DNA of 64,000 bases, taken from positions 1 through 64,000 of the forward strand of contig NZ_SMLB01000022.1 of assembly GCF_004349105.1 (NCBI RefSeq), read 5' to 3'. The notes beneath the pieces were generated by a model. The model worked only from the letters and a program-made list of their open reading frames with translations. It was not told the DNA's origin and did not search any database. The DNA comes from Jiangella aurantiaca. GTDB taxonomy: Bacteria > Actinomycetota > Actinomycetes > Jiangellales > Jiangellaceae. This document shows, one piece after another, positions 47,261-55,577 of this stretch (positions within the stretch are counted from its first letter, which is position 1; each line of letters starts with the position of its first letter). The translations under genes were made by a program, and so were the position numbers.

Positions 47261-48550
47261 ATGCGGATACTTGTCGTCTCGTGGGAGTACCCGCCCGTCA
47301 TCTACGGCGGTCTCGGGCGCCACGTCCACCGCCTGACCGAGGGTCTGGTGGCCGACGGCCACGACGTCGCCGTCGTCACGCAGTCCGCCCCGGGGATGCC
47401 CGAGGAAGAGGACGACAAGGGCGTGCGCGTATTCCGGGCGCCGCCCGATCCGCCGGCCGGCGAGCGTGGCGAGGATCTCGTGCCGTGGGTGCTGGCGCTC
47501 AACACGAGTCTCATGCGTACCGCCCACCGGCTGACGCGCGAGTGGATGCCTGATGTCGTCCACGCACACGACTGGGTTGACGCGCACGCAGGCATCAACG
47601 TCGCCCGCGCCATCGACGCGCCGCTCGTCGCCACCATCCACGCGACCGAGGCGGGGTTGTGGGACGGCTGGTTGTCGACGCCGCTGTCGCGGGCCCGGCA
47701 CGACATCGAGGCCTGGCTGGTCGCCGAGGCGACGCGGTCCATCGTCTGTTCCGAGGCCATGCGGGTCGAGGCCGCCGCCGCGTTCGACGTCCCGCCCGAG
47801 GACCTCACCGTCATCCGCAACGCCGTCGACCAGCCGGCCTGGCGGACGACGGCGGAGGCGCGGCGGGCGACCCGCGAGCGGTTCGGCATCCCGCCGAAGA
47901 CGCCGCTGCTGGTGTTCGGCGGCCGGCTGGAGTGGGAGAAGGGCGTCGACGTCTGCGTCGAGGCGCTGTCGCTGGTCCGGCAGCGCCACCACGACGCCCG
48001 GCTGGTGCTGGCCGGCGCCGGGTCGCAGGAGGTCAACCTGCGGCGGCTGGCCCAGCGGCTGCAGATCGACCACGTCGTCCAGTTCGCCGGGCGCATGGAC
48101 CAGCCCGACCTGGCCGCCTTGTTCGGCGCGGCGGACGTGGCGTTGGTGCCGTCGTCGTACGAGCCGTTCGGCATCGTGGCGCTCGAGGCGAGCGCGGCCG
48201 GCACGCCGGTCATCGCCGGCGACAGCGGCGGCCTGCGCGAGGTGATCGAGCACGACGTCACCGGCCTGCTGGTGCCGCCGCGCGACCCCGGCGACCTCGC
48301 CGCCGCAGCGATGCGGCTGCTCGAGGAGCCCGGGCTGCCGCAGCGGCTGGTCCGGTCCGCCCACCAGCGCATCGCCACGGAGTTCGTCTGGACGGCGGTC
48401 GCCCGCGAGACGGAGAAGGTCTACGCGGCCGCCGTCGCCGACCCCCGTCCGCCCCGCCCGCGGCCCGCGCCGGCGCCGGACGGCAACATCCTGGCCGACC
48501 GGCCGGCGCCGGTGCAGCAGGCCTGGCGCCGGGTTCGCGGCGAGGTCTGA
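47261..48550 (+). CDS. GT4 alpha-glucosyltransferase, glycogen-synthase-like
   Basis: This 429-residue enzyme has a glycogen-synthase-like N-domain ('SWEYPPVIYGGLGRHVHRLTEGL', 'VVHAHDWVDAHAG' as separate motifs) and a GT4 C-domain ('RLEWEKGVD', 'SSYEPFGIVALEASAAGTPVIAGDSGGL'). The N-terminal glycine-rich KxGGL-type motif is replaced by 'YGGLG', as in bacterial alpha-1,4-glucan or methylglucose-lipopolysaccharide enzymes. Its divergence from etfB matches the place I recall for M. tuberculosis Rv3032. The C-terminal 40 residues are proline-rich. The actual glucan made is not known; glgX lies 12 kb away. Confidence 0.9.
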   Translation: MRILVVSWEYPPVIYGGLGRHVHRLTEGLVADGHDVAVVTQSAPGMPEEEDDKGVRVFRAPPDPPAGERGEDLVPWVLALNTSLMRTAHRLTREWMPDVVHAHDWVDAHAGINVARAIDAPLVATIHATEAGLWDGWLSTPLSRARHDIEAWLVAEATRSIVCSEAMRVEAAAAFDVPPEDLTVIRNAVDQPAWRTTAEARRATRERFGIPPKTPLLVFGGRLEWEKGVDVCVEALSLVRQRHHDARLVLAGAGSQEVNLRRLAQRLQIDHVVQFAGRMDQPDLAALFGAADVALVPSSYEPFGIVALEASAAGTPVIAGDSGGLREVIEHDVTGLLVPPRDPGDLAAAAMRLLEEPGLPQRLVRSAHQRIATEFVWTAVARETEKVYAAAVADPRPPRPRPAPAPDGNILADRPAPVQQAWRRVRGEV

Positions 48551-48562
48551 CGCCCTCCTCCC

Positions 48563-48616
48563 CGTGATCATCGGCGTTTGACCACACCCACGTGTGGTCA
48601 AACGCCGATGATCACG
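48563..48616. repeat. Perfect 25-bp inverted repeat before the AbiEi-like gene
   Basis: Arms 48563-48587 and 48592-48616 are perfectly complementary over 25 bp, with a 4-nt loop (CCAC). The arms begin CGTGATCATCGGCGTTTGA. It lies 12 bp after the glycosyltransferase stop and directly before a TTGTCCACA box. It can act as a terminator for the upstream gene. A 14-bp part of its outer arm recurs at 49614-49627. Confidence 0.85.
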
Positions 48617-48617
48617 G

Positions 48618-48626
48618 TTGTCCACA
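48618..48626 (+). other. TTGTCCACA (DnaA-box consensus) before the AbiEi-like gene
   Basis: An exact match to the actinobacterial DnaA-box consensus starts two bases after the 25-bp palindrome and lies 26 bp before the likely GTG start. The same box-after-palindrome arrangement appears at 63055-63116 before the second AbiEi-like gene. Confidence 0.55.
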
Positions 48627-48651
48627 GGGGGCAAATTGGGTCTGGCGCAGC

Positions 48652-49613
48652 GTGCCCGGCTCGCGCAGGCTGACTCGGGTGGACCTCGAGGAGCTCCTCG
48701 CCGGCCAGGCCGGTGTGGTCAGCCGTGCCCAGGCACACACGTGCGGCCTGACGGACCGGCAGGTGGAGTGGCGCGTCGAGTCCGGGCGCTGGCGCCGGAT
48801 CCACCTCGGCGTCTATGCCACGTTCACCGGGCCGCTGCCGTTCGAAGCGCGCGTGTGGGCGGCGATCCTGCGCGCCGGGCACGGCGCCGTCGCCAGCCAT
48901 CGCACGGCGGCGTTTCTCGACGGCCTGTGTGACGATCCAGGCCCGGCGGTGCACGTGACGGCTCCGGGCGAGCGGCACGTGCGCGGCAAGATCGACCGCG
49001 TGCGGGTGCACTACGCGTGGCGTCTGCCGCTCACCCGGCACCCGTCGAAGAGTCCGCCACGGACGCGGCTGGAAGAAACGGTCCTCGACCTCGTGGACGC
49101 CGCACCGCATCCACGTGACGCCGAGGGCTGGGTGACCGCCGCATGCCAGCGCCGGCTCACCACCCCGGAACGACTCGCCGATGCCCTGGCGCGGCGGAAG
49201 AAGATCCGCTGGCGGGCGATGGTCGAGGCGATGCTGGCCGACGTGGCGGAGGGAGCCCAGTCGCCGCTGGAGCTGCGCCACCTACGCCGCGTCGAACGCG
49301 CCCACGGACTACCGGCCGGCTGCCGGCAACGCCGCATCGCCGGTCACCGCGTCATCTGGATCGACGTCGACTACGACGAGTACGGCGTGCGCGTCGAGCT
49401 CGACGGCCGCATCGGGCACACCGGCGAAGGACGCTTCCGCGACCGCCACCGCGACAACCGCGCCACCGTCGACGGCCACGCCACCCTGCGCTACGGACAC
49501 GCCGACATCTACGACGATCCCTGCGGCGTCGCCACCGAGCAGGCACGAGTCCTGAACGCCCGCGGCTGGATCGGACACCCACGGCCGTGCGGGCCGGCCT
49601 GCCGCGTCCGACT
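48652..49613 (+). CDS. AbiEi-like antitoxin-domain protein with nuclease-like C-terminus
   Basis: About 320 residues are recognisable: an N-terminal AbiEi-type winged helix ('LLAGQAGVVSRAQAHTCGLTDRQVEWRVE', 'IHLGVYATFTGP' as motifs), a middle domain, and a C-terminal part resembling DUF559/Vsr-type folds ('IDVDYDEYGVRVELDGRIGH', 'DRHRDNRATVDGHATLRY'). Stand-alone proteins of this kind are common in actinobacteria, usually without a toxin partner. GTG 48652 or 48679 may be the start. The frame does not stop where homology ends (about 49613) but runs to 50940 across the convergent HTTM gene, so the natural stop seems lost. Confidence 0.65.
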
Positions 49614-50604
49614 CCGTGATCATCGGCTCTGGCGGCCGGCGCTGGCGGGAGCGTCTGGCCCAGCGGATCAGCGCCCGGTAGGTGTCGTCGCGGACGAAGA
49701 CCATGTCGGCGGCGATCATGGCCAGCGAGAACCATGGCAGCGCCATCGTCACGGCGATGCCGACGTGCATCGCGAAGATCGCCAGCAGCGCCAGCACCCG
49801 CGTCCCCCGCCGCAACAACAGCAGCGGGAACAGCACCTGCACGAACACCGTCGCATAGCTGCCGATGGTGACGAAGACGCCGTTGGTGTAGACGAGCTCG
49901 TTCAGCCCGGGCCACGGCGCGTACTGGCCGATGCGCAGCGGGTAGTAGAGGCCGACGCCCTCCTGCCACATGCTGCCCTGGACCTTCGACAGCCCGGAGG
50001 TCATGTAGATCATGAACACCTGCGTGGCGACGGCCATCAGGGCGACGTTGTGGAACAGCGTGCCCACCCACGGCGGCAGCGGGACCAGCGGGCGGTAGCC
50101 GGGACGGGCGCGGCGGCGGGCGTCCAGCGACCACCGCATCGAGGTGTCCGCGAAGCAGAGGAACAGCAGCATGATGCGGACGATGTTGTCGCCGGCGTCG
50201 TCGGCGAGCGGGTTGAGCCGCATCAGGCTGGCGATGCCGATCATCAGCAGCGGCGTGACGACGCGGGTGCGCCAGCCGAGCGTGAACGCGACGGCGAGCC
50301 CGGCCAGCAGCAGGTACTTGAGCGTGAAGACGGTGGTGCCGTCGTCCTGCGCGAACACCGAGGTGAACGGGAAGCCGTACTCGTCGACGGTGAGCCAGGG
50401 GGTGAGCCAGCGCGCGCCCGGCCCCCACACGTAGTGCCGGTACACGAAGTTGACGGTCAGCGACCCGAGGATCGCGCCGCCGAGCAGGATCCGCATCGCG
50501 GCCAGGCCGTACGTCGCCTTCTTGCCGTCGAACAGCCACTGCTCGCCGGTGTCGACGGTGCGCCCGATGGCCCGGGTGACGTAGCGGATCGCCTCGCCGA
50601 TCAC
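49309..50604 (-). CDS. HTTM domain (SdpB-like) membrane protein 2
   Basis: This protein of about 431 codons has an HTTM domain ('VYRHYVWGPGARWLTPWL', 'TLGWRTRVVTPLLMIGIAS', 'WSLDARRRARPGYRPL') with about eight helices and 'YMTSGLSKVQGSMWQEGVGLYYPL'. HTTM proteins are relatives of vitamin-K-dependent carboxylase and SdpB. Homology ends near 49628; the last 100 or so codons are read from antisense of the AbiEi-like gene because no stop occurs before 49309. GTG 50604 overlaps the upstream DUF5819 stop as GTGA. It is the last gene of the four-gene operon. The extension may damage function. Confidence 0.8.
   Translation of the reverse strand: MIGEAIRYVTRAIGRTVDTGEQWLFDGKKATYGLAAMRILLGGAILGSLTVNFVYRHYVWGPGARWLTPWLTVDEYGFPFTSVFAQDDGTTVFTLKYLLLAGLAVAFTLGWRTRVVTPLLMIGIASLMRLNPLADDAGDNIVRIMLLFLCFADTSMRWSLDARRRARPGYRPLVPLPPWVGTLFHNVALMAVATQVFMIYMTSGLSKVQGSMWQEGVGLYYPLRIGQYAPWPGLNELVYTNGVFVTIGSYATVFVQVLFPLLLLRRGTRVLALLAIFAMHVGIAVTMALPWFSLAMIAADMVFVRDDTYRALIRWARRSRQRRPPEPMITESDAAGRPARPWVSDPAAGVQDSCLLGGDAAGIVVDVGVSVAQGGVAVDGGAVVAVAVAEASFAGVPDAAVELDAHAVLVVVDVDPDDAVTGDAALPAAGR
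49614..49627. repeat. CCGTGATCATCGGC copy at the gene-gene collision point
   Basis: These 14 bases are identical to 48562-48575, the outer arm of the 25-bp palindrome. They sit exactly where homology of both convergent genes ends. On the HTTM strand they are read as Met-Ile-Thr-Glu. They could be the scar of a deletion that removed the rest of an intergenic palindrome and both stops. Confidence 0.6.
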
Positions 50605-51383
50605 CGGTTGTCCTCCAGGTCCCGCAGGACGTCGGCGAACGCGGCCTCGTCCTGGTCCGGGTCGACGAGGGCCGGGCGCCAGCCGAACTCGCGGATGGTC
50701 TGCTGCGGGGTCTCCGGCGGCGGGTCGAACCGTTGGTGCCAGCGCGGCACCGGCGTGCGGACCAGCTGGAACTGGACGGCGACGACGTCCTCGCCCCAGA
50801 TCGCCTTGGCGAACTGGGTCGCGTATCCGGTGGCGACGCGGTCGGCGCGGACCATGTTCGCCACCCGCGACGACGTCTCGCCGCCCTGCGCGGCGATGAG
50901 GTCGTCGGCGAGCGGCCGCCAGTCGGACATGTCCTGGTAGTCGGTGGCGACGATGTCCTGCTGCTCGTCGGTGAGCGCGCCCCAGGCGGTGTTGACCCGG
51001 CGGTGCAGGTTGGACGTCAGCCGGCTGGCCCGTGACGGCGCGGGGTCGTGGGTGATCAGCGTCCACTCGAGCCGGGTCGGGTCCTCCCAGTCGGTGGTGC
51101 GCAGCTCGCCGGTCTGCGGGTCCTCGACCTGCGCGCGGACCCGCAGCTCGTCCTCGGCGTTCACCGGGTTGGGTGCGAACAGGCTCCAGTTCTGCTGGAA
51201 GAAGGGGCGCATGTACCCGGACACCTGGCCGCCGACGGAGTCCTTGATCGGGTTGTCCGGGGCGTTCCACAGGAAGGTCGCCGCGAAGTGCAGCGCCACC
51301 ACGCCGACCAGGAAGAACGCGACACCCTTGGCGATCGGCGGCACGTCTGGTCGCGACTGGGCCTCCCGGCTGTCGTTCGGCAC
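50601..51383 (-). CDS. DUF5819 (SdpA-like) protein 2
   Basis: The protein of about 260 residues has one N-terminal membrane anchor (about 19-38) and a soluble domain that opens with 'FQQNWSLFAPNP' (residues 62-73), the hallmark of DUF5819. It always pairs here with an HTTM protein: its stop overlaps the HTTM-2 GTG as GTGA. By analogy to SdpA and SdpB of Bacillus, such pairs may mature or modify a secreted peptide or protein. GTG 51383 is chosen because it starts right after the HTTM-1 stop (51394). Confidence 0.8.
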   Translation of the reverse strand: MPNDSREAQSRPDVPPIAKGVAFFLVGVVALHFAATFLWNAPDNPIKDSVGGQVSGYMRPFFQQNWSLFAPNPVNAEDELRVRAQVEDPQTGELRTTDWEDPTRLEWTLITHDPAPSRASRLTSNLHRRVNTAWGALTDEQQDIVATDYQDMSDWRPLADDLIAAQGGETSSRVANMVRADRVATGYATQFAKAIWGEDVVAVQFQLVRTPVPRWHQRFDPPPETPQQTIREFGWRPALVDPDQDEAAFADVLRDLEDNR

Positions 51384-51393
51384 GCGGGCCAGG

Positions 51394-52515
51394 CTACCTG
51401 GTGGGCACCGGCTCGGCCGGGGCCTCCTCGCGCACGGGTTCCGCGGCGGCCGGCCGGTCGTCCGCCGGTGGTGCATCCGGGCCGGGCTCCGCGGCGCCGG
51501 GCCGCCGTCGTCGTCCGTCCCACGCCGTCCGCACCTGGGCCGCGATCGCCTGGTAGGTGGCGTCGCGGATGAAGATCTGGTCGCCGGCCATGATGAACAG
51601 CGAGAAGAACGGCAGCCCCATGATCACGGCGATGCCGGCGTGCATGCCGAGGACGCCGAGCAGCGCGACCACCCGGGTGCCGCGGCGCAGCAGCATCAGC
51701 GGGAAGAACAGCTGGATGAAGACGGAGAAGTACGAGACGACCAGCACGCCGAACGGGTTCGCCGACAGCAGGTCGTTGAGCCACGGCCACGGCCGGTACT
51801 GCCCCACCTGCATCGGGTAGTAGACGGCGGTGCCGTCCTGCCAGTACTCCCCTTGCACCTTGTAGAGCGCCGAGGCGACGTAGATGACGCAGATCTGCGC
51901 GGCGACGGCGACGACGGCGAGGTTGTGGACGAGGATGCCGAGCCGGCCGGCGCCCCGGCGCAGGCCCTCGGGGGTGAACCGGCGCGGCCACAGCCGGCGG
52001 CTCAGGCCCTGCTCCTGCCGTGCCCGCCGCCGCGCGTCCAGCGACCACCGTCCGGACAGGTCGGCGAAGCACAAATAGATGAGCAGGATGCGGAAGATGT
52101 TGTCGCTCTGGTCGCCGTAGAGCGGGTTCGACTCGATCAGGCTGACCCAGCAGATCAGCAGCACCGGCGCGACGACGCGGGTGCGCCAGCCGAGCGTGAA
52201 CGCGACTGCCAGTGCCAGGACGGCCAGCATCTTCACCGTCAGGACAGTGGGGTCGCTGCCGCCCTCGAACAGCGTGAACGGCCAGCCGAAGCCGCCGTTG
52301 CGCTCCAGCGGCGTCATCCACTGCGCGGCGTCGCCCCACAGATAGTGCCGGTTGCTGAAGTTGGCCAGCAGGAACCAGACGGCCGCGAGGCCGAAGATGA
52401 TGCGGACGACGGCGAGGCCGTAGGTGGCGCGCTTGGCGCCCAGCAGCCACTCCTCGCCCTTGCCGACGGTGGCGGCGACGGCGTCCAGCGCGCGGTCGAC
52501 GGCGGACCCGATCAT
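51394..52515 (-). CDS. HTTM domain (SdpB-like) membrane protein 1
   Basis: This 373-residue paralog of HTTM-2 has about eight helices ('ANFSNRHYLWGDAAQWMTPL', 'TLGWRTRVVAPVLLICWVS', 'SGRWSLDARRRARQEQGL', 'VASALYKVQGEYWQDGTAVYYPM') and a proline/alanine/glutamate-rich cytosolic tail (about 335-373). ATG 52515 overlaps the DUF5819-1 stop as ATGA. The intact stop at 51394 contrasts with the run-through of HTTM-2. Family functions include gamma-carboxylation-like or peptide-maturation steps; neither is proven here. Confidence 0.88.
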   Translation of the reverse strand: MIGSAVDRALDAVAATVGKGEEWLLGAKRATYGLAVVRIIFGLAAVWFLLANFSNRHYLWGDAAQWMTPLERNGGFGWPFTLFEGGSDPTVLTVKMLAVLALAVAFTLGWRTRVVAPVLLICWVSLIESNPLYGDQSDNIFRILLIYLCFADLSGRWSLDARRRARQEQGLSRRLWPRRFTPEGLRRGAGRLGILVHNLAVVAVAAQICVIYVASALYKVQGEYWQDGTAVYYPMQVGQYRPWPWLNDLLSANPFGVLVVSYFSVFIQLFFPLMLLRRGTRVVALLGVLGMHAGIAVIMGLPFFSLFIMAGDQIFIRDATYQAIAAQVRTAWDGRRRRPGAAEPGPDAPPADDRPAAAEPVREEAPAEPVPTR

Positions 52516-53270
52516 GACCGGAACCTCCCGATGGCCTCGGCGAACGCCTCGCTGTCCTGGCCGTCGTACTGGTAGAGCGGGCGGCGGCCGAAGTCGCGGA
52601 CCGTCGCCGACGGCTCGTCGCCGCGGTCGTCGAAGCGCGGCGCGCGGGTCTCCTGGATCTGGACCTCGACGTACTGGATGCCGGCGTCACGGCCCCACCA
52701 GGCCCACGCGAACTGCGTCGCGTATGCCGTCATGGCGCGGTCCAGGCGCAGCACGTAGGAGATGCGGGCGTCGGAGCTGGGGTCCGGTGTGGCCAGCATC
52801 GCCTCTTCCATGCGCGCCCACGCGTTCTCGTGGTAGCTGCCGGCCAGGATGCCCTGCTCCGCCGGCGTGATGAGGCGGTACTGCTTGCGCATGTTGCCGG
52901 CCAGCCGGCGGGTGACGATGCCCGCGCGCGACGGCGCCAGGCTGTGCAGGATGTTGCCCTCGACCTCGAGCTCGGTGACGTTCACCCATTCGGTCGAGGT
53001 GTCGGCGTCGTACCAGCCGCGCACCAGCATGGAGTACTCGACGCTGATCGGCGTCGGGGCGAACAGGCTCCACTCCTGCTGGAAGTACGGCTGCATGTAG
53101 CTGGTCAGCGTCGTACCCAAGGTCTCCTTGGCCGCGTTCGCCGGACCGACGAACACCGCCGTCGCGAGGAGGTGCGCGCACAGCACCGCGCCGAGCCCCC
53201 CGGCGACGACCTTGATCCACGTCGGCCGCGCCGACGTCGTCGTCGTCGTTTCTGTCTCCTGGTCGTGCAT
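52512..53270 (-). CDS. DUF5819 (SdpA-like) protein 1
   Basis: This protein of about 252 residues has a Thr-rich N-terminus, one membrane anchor (about 20-41) and the DUF5819 motif 'FQQEWSLFAPTP' (63-74). It is the first gene of DUF5819-1, HTTM-1, DUF5819-2, HTTM-2. ATG 53270 is chosen over an in-frame ATG at 53285. A terminator at 53328-53363 separates it from the repeat-bearing surface protein upstream, so it should have its own promoter in the intervening 57 bp, or be reached by read-through. Confidence 0.82.
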   Translation of the reverse strand: MHDQETETTTTTSARPTWIKVVAGGLGAVLCAHLLATAVFVGPANAAKETLGTTLTSYMQPYFQQEWSLFAPTPISVEYSMLVRGWYDADTSTEWVNVTELEVEGNILHSLAPSRAGIVTRRLAGNMRKQYRLITPAEQGILAGSYHENAWARMEEAMLATPDPSSDARISYVLRLDRAMTAYATQFAWAWWGRDAGIQYVEVQIQETRAPRFDDRGDEPSATVRDFGRRPLYQYDGQDSEAFAEAIGRFRS

Positions 53271-53327
53271 CGTGCCTGCCCTCATGTGTCGACCGCCCGG
53301 TTCGACCGACCCCGGAAACGCCGATCC

Positions 53328-53363
53328 GGTGGGTCCGCGCCCTGGCTTGGGAGCGGACCCACC
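53328..53363 (-). terminator. Terminator hairpin after the LPXTG protein gene
   Basis: Arms GGTGGGTCCGC (53328-53338) and GCGGACCCACC (53353-53363) form an 11-bp stem, with three more G-C pairs after one mismatch. It lies 69 bp past the stop at 53432 and 58 bp before the DUF5819-1 ATG. Confidence 0.75.
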
Positions 53364-53431
53364 GTGATCGCGCGGCGGAGTCGTGGTGCTACTCCTGTTC
53401 GTTGCTGGTGTTGCTCACGTGGTGCTGGGTG

Positions 53432-54937
53432 TCACTCGACGGTGAGGCCCCGGCGACGGCTGACCGCGTAGGCCGCGATGCCACCGGCGAACAGCAGGCC
53501 CAGGCCGAGGATCAGCAGCTGGCTGGAGCCGGCACCGGTGTCGGGCAGCTCGTCGCCGTCCTCGTTGCCGTCGGCGTCGGCGTCGGCCTCCGTCTCGGTC
53601 TCGGTGCCGTCGACCTCGGTCTCGGTGCCATCGACCTCAGTACCGTCCACCTCAGTACCGTCCACCTCGGTGCCATCGACCTCAGTACCGTCCACCTCGG
53701 TGCCATCGACCTCGGTGCCATCGACCTCGGTGCCATCGACCTCAGTACCGTCCACCTCGGTGCCATCGACCTCGGTGCCATCGACCTCGGTGCCGTCCAC
53801 CTCGGTCTCCGTGCCGTCCACCTCGGTCTCCTCACCGTCGGACAGCGTGTTCGGGCCGACGTACGACCGAGCCAGCGTCACCGAGACGCCGTCCTCCTCG
53901 AGGCCGCCGAGCAGGGTGACCTGGACGGCCGCGACGCTGTACTCCTCCGAGGTGGAGGCCTTCTCGACGTTGCTCGCCGCACGCGCGGTTGTCGGCTTTG
54001 CCATGCCGGCGTCCGGCTGGTCCGGCTGGACGTTGACCTTGATCGACAGGATGTCGGTCAGTGCCTCGGCGAGGCCGTTGGTCAGGTCGTCGACGCCCAG
54101 GTCACCGAGCAGGTCGCCCAGGCCCTCGCCGAGGTCACCGAGCAGCTCGCCGAGCAGGTTCTCCAGGATGTCGAACAGGCCCGGGCCGATCAGCTCGCTG
54201 TTCGGCGGCAGGTCGTTCAGGTCCTCGAACAGCAGGTCGAGGTCGATGACGATGGTGCCGTTCTCGATCCAGACGGCGGCGTCGTCGCCGAGCGATGCGT
54301 CCAGCTGGCCCAGCAGCGGAACGGTGACCCGCAGCTCGCCACCGGCGATCTCGTAGTCGCGAGCGACCTCGAACTCGTCGCCGGACGGCTCGAGGTGCGC
54401 CTCGGACGAGACGGCGCCGAGCTCGAGCTCGACGTCGGCGATGGTGTCCGTCAGGCCCTCACCGAGCAGGTCGGTCAGGTCGAACGTGGCGTTGGCCGGG
54501 AAGCCGGCGTCGACGCCGGTGCCGATGGCGCCGTTGTCGGCGACCGCACCCGTGGCGGCGTGCGAGGTCGCGCCGTCCTCGGCGGTGGCCCACTGGTTGA
54601 CCGCACCGAGCTTGATGATGTCGCTCAGCGGCAGCTGGACCCCGCCCTCGAGCGTGACGTTGATGGAGTCGAGCAGCGTGACGTCCAGCGGGTTGGCCTC
54701 GGTGACGGCCTCCGGGTCGCCCAGGTTCTCCACCTCGACGCCGGCGAGCTCGGCGATCTCGTCCAGGTCGGTGCCCAGGACGGTGCCGTCGAGGAACCGC
54801 GCGCCGGCGCGCGACTCGTCACCCTCGGCCGCTGCGGCGGGCGTCAGCCACGCACCCACAGCGAAAACCGGGGCAATACCAGCTGCGAGCAGCGTTGTCG
54901 CTGCGCGACGCCGGCGCATAACAGGTGTTGCAGGCAT
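53432..54937 (-). CDS. Choice-of-anchor G-like surface protein with LPXTG anchor
   Basis: This 501-residue exported protein has a signal peptide (1-37), a long beta/helical ectodomain (about 38-360, 'ANPLDVTLLDS', 'GAVNQWATAEDGATSHAATGAVADNGAI' region), an acidic repeat stalk of about a dozen TEVDG units plus TETE/DADA variants, and a sortase signal: LPDTG at 464-468, a hydrophobic helix and RRRG. It should be covalently linked to peptidoglycan with the ectodomain exposed. The SD GAGGAGAAG precedes ATG 54937. The paralog at 55578 shares the ectodomain but not the anchor. No sortase gene is in the window. Confidence 0.88.
   Translation of the reverse strand: MPATPVMRRRRAATTLLAAGIAPVFAVGAWLTPAAAAEGDESRAGARFLDGTVLGTDLDEIAELAGVEVENLGDPEAVTEANPLDVTLLDSINVTLEGGVQLPLSDIIKLGAVNQWATAEDGATSHAATGAVADNGAIGTGVDAGFPANATFDLTDLLGEGLTDTIADVELELGAVSSEAHLEPSGDEFEVARDYEIAGGELRVTVPLLGQLDASLGDDAAVWIENGTIVIDLDLLFEDLNDLPPNSELIGPGLFDILENLLGELLGDLGEGLGDLLGDLGVDDLTNGLAEALTDILSIKVNVQPDQPDAGMAKPTTARAASNVEKASTSEEYSVAAVQVTLLGGLEEDGVSVTLARSYVGPNTLSDGEETEVDGTETEVDGTEVDGTEVDGTEVDGTEVDGTEVDGTEVDGTEVDGTEVDGTEVDGTEVDGTEVDGTETEVDGTETETEADADADGNEDGDELPDTGAGSSQLLILGLGLLFAGGIAAYAVSRRRGLTVE
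53600..53830. repeat. 15-bp tandem repeats encoding TEVDG (older array)
   Basis: Roughly twelve 15-bp units plus two 21-bp TETEVDG variants. Units differ by codon (GCCATCG, TACCGTCC, GCCGTCC endings), so the array is more diverged than that in the paralog. It encodes the wall-spanning stalk. The edges are approximate. Confidence 0.85.
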
Positions 54938-55577
54938 GCCTTCTCCTCTGGCATTTGCATTTCATGGCGGGCTCCTTCGCGGCCATCAGATGTGCCTTGG
55001 CCCGCGAAGCGTGATCATGAACCTACAACTGCGTCAGAGACGTGTCTCGTACTTGGCGAATCTGCCTCCGGGGACATCGACCGCCCATTCGCCGCGCGCC
55101 GGTCGCTATGCCTCGAAACGGTTGATCAAGGTCTTTACCTCGAAGCAGAGTAATCCTCACTGTTGGGACTTACGGTGCCATCCGGACATAACGGGACGGA
55201 GCGACGCGTTGAACTGGGGTGAATCGGGCGAAACACCCGGCATTCGCATGCGCAAACCGGGACCACTGGTCTAAACCGCGAGCATGTCGGCCGTGACCGA
55301 ATCGTTATCGAAGGTCGACACGCGGGCCGGTTCCCGCGGGTTCGTTTTTCCGCCCAATGTCCTGGTCACAGCGCCATTGAGTGGAGTCCGACTCACCCAT
55401 TCGGCTGATAGCGCCGTGCGTTGTGAATATGTCAGCCGGACGAATCCGGAATGGCGCTCGGGGCGGCCGCTCGCCGCAGTGGATTCGGCGGCCGGCCGGG
55501 AGAGGCCGATGGCCGCGGGTCCGGATCGCGGATCCGCGGCCATCGGTCGTATGTCGATCGCCTCGGCGACAGGTGCC
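54938..55577. other. 640-bp space between the two surface-protein genes
   Basis: I see no supported gene. The right end holds the terminator of the second surface-protein gene (55506-55546). The left 300 bp should contain the promoter of the LPXTG gene; it includes an 8-bp stem (54975-54982 with 55002-55009) in the presumed leader and a GAGAC-GT-GTCTC palindrome at 55037-55048. The sequence is less GC-rich than the coding regions. Confidence 0.5.
55506..55546 (-). terminator. Terminator hairpin of the second surface-protein gene
   Basis: Arms CCGATGGCCGCGG (55506-55518) and CCGCGGCCATCGG (55534-55546) pair perfectly over 13 bp, and five more pairs (one G-T) extend the stem inward. It lies 31 bp past the stop at 55578. 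Confidence 0.75.

Noticed and set aside
49614-50940. The long C-terminal extension of the AbiEi-like frame as genuine protein.
   Set aside because: Beyond 49613 it is only the antisense of the HTTM gene, with low-complexity His/Gln/Arg-rich translation.
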